A stretch of DNA of 64,000 nucleotides from Thermobaculum terrenum ATCC BAA-798 (lineage in GTDB: Bacteria > Chloroflexota > Chloroflexia > Thermobaculales > Thermobaculaceae): contig NC_013525.1 in NCBI RefSeq assembly GCF_000025005.1, forward strand, positions 1,576,501 through 1,640,500, written 5' to 3'. Positions 62,649-64,000 of this stretch are shown in pieces (within the stretch, counting starts at the first letter, position 1; each line of letters opens with the position of its first letter). The notes beneath the pieces are model-generated. The model made no database searches, was not told where the DNA came from, and saw only the letters and a list, made by a program, of their open reading frames with translations. The translations under genes were made by a program, and so were the position numbers.

Positions 62649-63159
62649 ATTAGCGAATCTATTGATGGTTAACATCATAACTTTGGTACTACTATTAGCT
62701 CCCACATTTGTAATCGCTACCAAGGTATATGCTGAATCACAGCCTGCTAACATAGATGATCAGGTAAGACAAATAGCAAAAGACCTAAAGTGTTTAGTGT
62801 GCGAAAACGAGTCCGTGGCTGACTCCCCTTCCCCTCTAGCTGCAGATATGAGAGAGACAATTAAAGAGAAACTACTTGCTGGCGAGACTCCGGAACAGAT
62901 AAAAGCTTACTTTGTGCAGCAATATGGCGAGCAAATATTGCTGACACCTCCAAAGGAGGGTTTTGGACTCCTTGTTTGGTCCTGGCCTATATTGGCCATA
63001 ATCATTTGTGGAATAGCCCTATTCTTTGCCATGAATAAGTGGGTCAGAAGAAAATCTGTCTCTATAATAGAGAGCTCAAATCATGTATCAGATACCGAGA
63101 TAGAGGACGCTGAGATTCTACAGGAGATCAAGGATCGAAGGGTTTCTGAACTGTGGTAA
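62635..63159 (+). CDS. ccmH: CcmH, cytochrome c maturation thiol reductase
   Basis: A 174-aa membrane-anchored protein. A signal or anchor at 5-28 is followed by the CcmH three-helix domain: DDQVRQIAKDLKCLVCENESVADSPSPLA with the redox pair Cys-Leu-Val-Cys. IKAYFVQQYGEQILLTPP follows, then a second span (GLLVWSWPILAIIICGIALFF). It reduces apocytochrome Cys residues and presents the protein to CcmF. ATG 62635 lies inside the ccmF end. The next gene starts inside its own last codons. Confidence 0.94.
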   Translation: MSRLRLANLLMVNIITLVLLLAPTFVIATKVYAESQPANIDDQVRQIAKDLKCLVCENESVADSPSPLAADMRETIKEKLLAGETPEQIKAYFVQQYGEQILLTPPKEGFGLLVWSWPILAIIICGIALFFAMNKWVRRKSVSIIESSNHVSDTEIEDAEILQEIKDRRVSELW

Positions 63160-64000
63160 TAGCTCTCGTTGCGTCAGTTATATTTCTGGCTGTAATAATC
63201 TTCGTGCTACAGCCATTATTTACACGTAAGCCCTCCTACGCATATCTGCAGGGCTCCTTGGGCAACCCTGAAGACTCCAATGTTCATGATATGGCATTGG
63301 AAGCTCTCGCAGATATAGAAACTGATTACAGGTTAGGCAAACTAAGCGAAGAGGACTACAGGCAACTACGCATTCAATATAGAGAGCTTGTTAGCGCTAC
63401 GGCAGGATATAGCACAGATTCCGCAGAGAGTGATTTAGCCTACATCGATAGGCAGATAGAGCATGACCTTTCAATGATCAAGGCCAATCAACCCGTAACT
63501 GAAGTGCAAGAGTTGGTATGTCCAAGGTGTTCAGCCAAGGTAGATAAGGATGATCTGTTCTGCTCCAAATGCGGAGCCAAACTCCGGACGACATCAATTG
63601 AGACGACACCCGATTTGCAACCTCACCCCCATGCTACAAAGCGGGTTAGATTACCCTCCCTAGACAGGAAAAGAAAAGCCCTAATATCCATAGTTATAGC
63701 TTGCTTATTATTTGCTCTGGCGACCGCAGGCATTTACCTCCAACAGACAGCTAGAAACGCCAGCGCAAGAGCAGTAGGTACCATTCCATCGAACAATGTG
63801 CAGACTATAGCTACTTACGGTCCTGGTGATCTAGTGTTTGCGGGAGACGGTACTACTATCTGGAAGAGTACTGATGGTGGCAAGACTTGGGAATCCCTTT
63901 CCGGTATACAAGGTAACGTAACATCCATAGGTGCTATCGATAATCGTTTATTTGCTGTAGTCAACTTCCAGGTATGGACATCAGCAGATCAAGGCGACTC
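63153..64000 (+). CDS. CcmI-like N-terminus plus zinc ribbon and BNR repeats, partial
   Basis: A frame open from GTG 63153 to the window end (282 codons, C-terminus missing), starting within the last codons of ccmH. Order of parts: an N-terminal span (ALVASVIFLAVIIFVLQPLF); an acidic helical stretch (MALEALADIETDYRLGKLSEEDYRQLR) like that of CcmI/CycH; a zinc ribbon CPRCSAKVDKDDLFCSKCGAKL; a second span (ALISIVIACLLFALATAGIYL); and the start of a BNR/Asp-box propeller (IWKSTDGGKTWES). CcmI usually carries TPRs for apocytochrome binding; here a beta-propeller seems to take that place. This is inference from the part visible. Confidence 0.8.
   Translation, partial: MVIALVASVIFLAVIIFVLQPLFTRKPSYAYLQGSLGNPEDSNVHDMALEALADIETDYRLGKLSEEDYRQLRIQYRELVSATAGYSTDSAESDLAYIDRQIEHDLSMIKANQPVTEVQELVCPRCSAKVDKDDLFCSKCGAKLRTTSIETTPDLQPHPHATKRVRLPSLDRKRKALISIVIACLLFALATAGIYLQQTARNASARAVGTIPSNNVQTIATYGPGDLVFAGDGTTIWKSTDGGKTWESLSGIQGNVTSIGAIDNRLFAVVNFQVWTSADQGD

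Overview
The window comes from a free-living, probably thermophilic, aerobic heterotrophic bacterium. Base composition is fairly balanced and AUA/AGG-type codons are common. TTG and GTG starts behind strong GGAGG ribosome sites are frequent. Gene content mixes Chloroflexota-like traits (a fused heme A synthase/heme O synthase, a Cys-type CcmE, GH10/GH38/GH13 glycosidases) with archaeal-flavoured ones (a KaiC-like ATPase with a small HTH partner, a probable DUF505 protein, short Thermotoga/archaeal-type SAH hydrolases). A Thermobaculum-like member of Chloroflexota is my best guess, but this is inference from gene content, not a database match. I see no insertion sequence, prophage, CRISPR array or replication origin.

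Layout. 1-6.8 kb: a partial F420/deazaflavin-dependent nitroreductase-like gene, lpdA, moeA, two convergent SDR dehydrogenases, rnhA, a PAP2 phosphatase and rpiA. 6.9-8.7 kb: a stand-alone RAM-domain gene, the RNase P RNA gene rnpB (minus strand, with its own promoter and terminator) and an orphan tungstate/molybdate-binding lipoprotein. 8.7-11.4 kb: a GT2 glycosyltransferase overlapping a YkoP-like gene, then the KaiC-like/HTH pair. 11.5-17 kb: a plus-strand run of EamA transporter, polyprenyl synthase, mobA, DUF2085 protein, C39-peptidase/TPR protein and two DUF4383 membrane proteins. 17-19.3 kb: a minus-strand trio of NYN ribonuclease, SPL-like radical SAM protein and solitary DNA methyltransferase.

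19.5-29.2 kb is carbohydrate-oriented: a Gfo/Idh-aldo/keto reductase fusion, a GH13 alpha-glucosidase, a HAD phosphatase, a CPBP protease, a Tat-exported six-hairpin-like protein, a GH10 xylanase, a BNR-repeat protein and a methyltransferase. 29.2-32.8 kb holds a long leader with promoter and T-box riboswitch, then valS. 32.9-36.7 kb is a SAM-salvage operon of two tandem SAH-hydrolase paralogues and an SAH/MTA deaminase. The second paralogue has lost key catalytic residues. 36.8-40.6 kb: a DUF505-like protein, a GYD protein, tRNA-Arg and a PHP phosphatase.

40.6-43.4 kb encodes a System II cytochrome c maturation operon (ResB, CcsB/ResC, ResA/TlpA). 43.5-46.4 kb is a histidine kinase with two response regulators. 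46.6-48.1 kb is gcvT-gcvH, followed by tRNA-Gln and two small genes. 49-51 kb has a tiny exported GWEWG peptide next to a PAS histidine kinase. 51-57.5 kb has two GH38 alpha-mannosidases around a YesL-like gene. 57.5-64 kb is a respiratory-assembly region with a CtaA-CtaB fusion and System I cytochrome c genes ccmE, ccmF, ccmH and a partial CcmI-like gene. Parts of two cytochrome c maturation systems therefore lie within about 20 kb.
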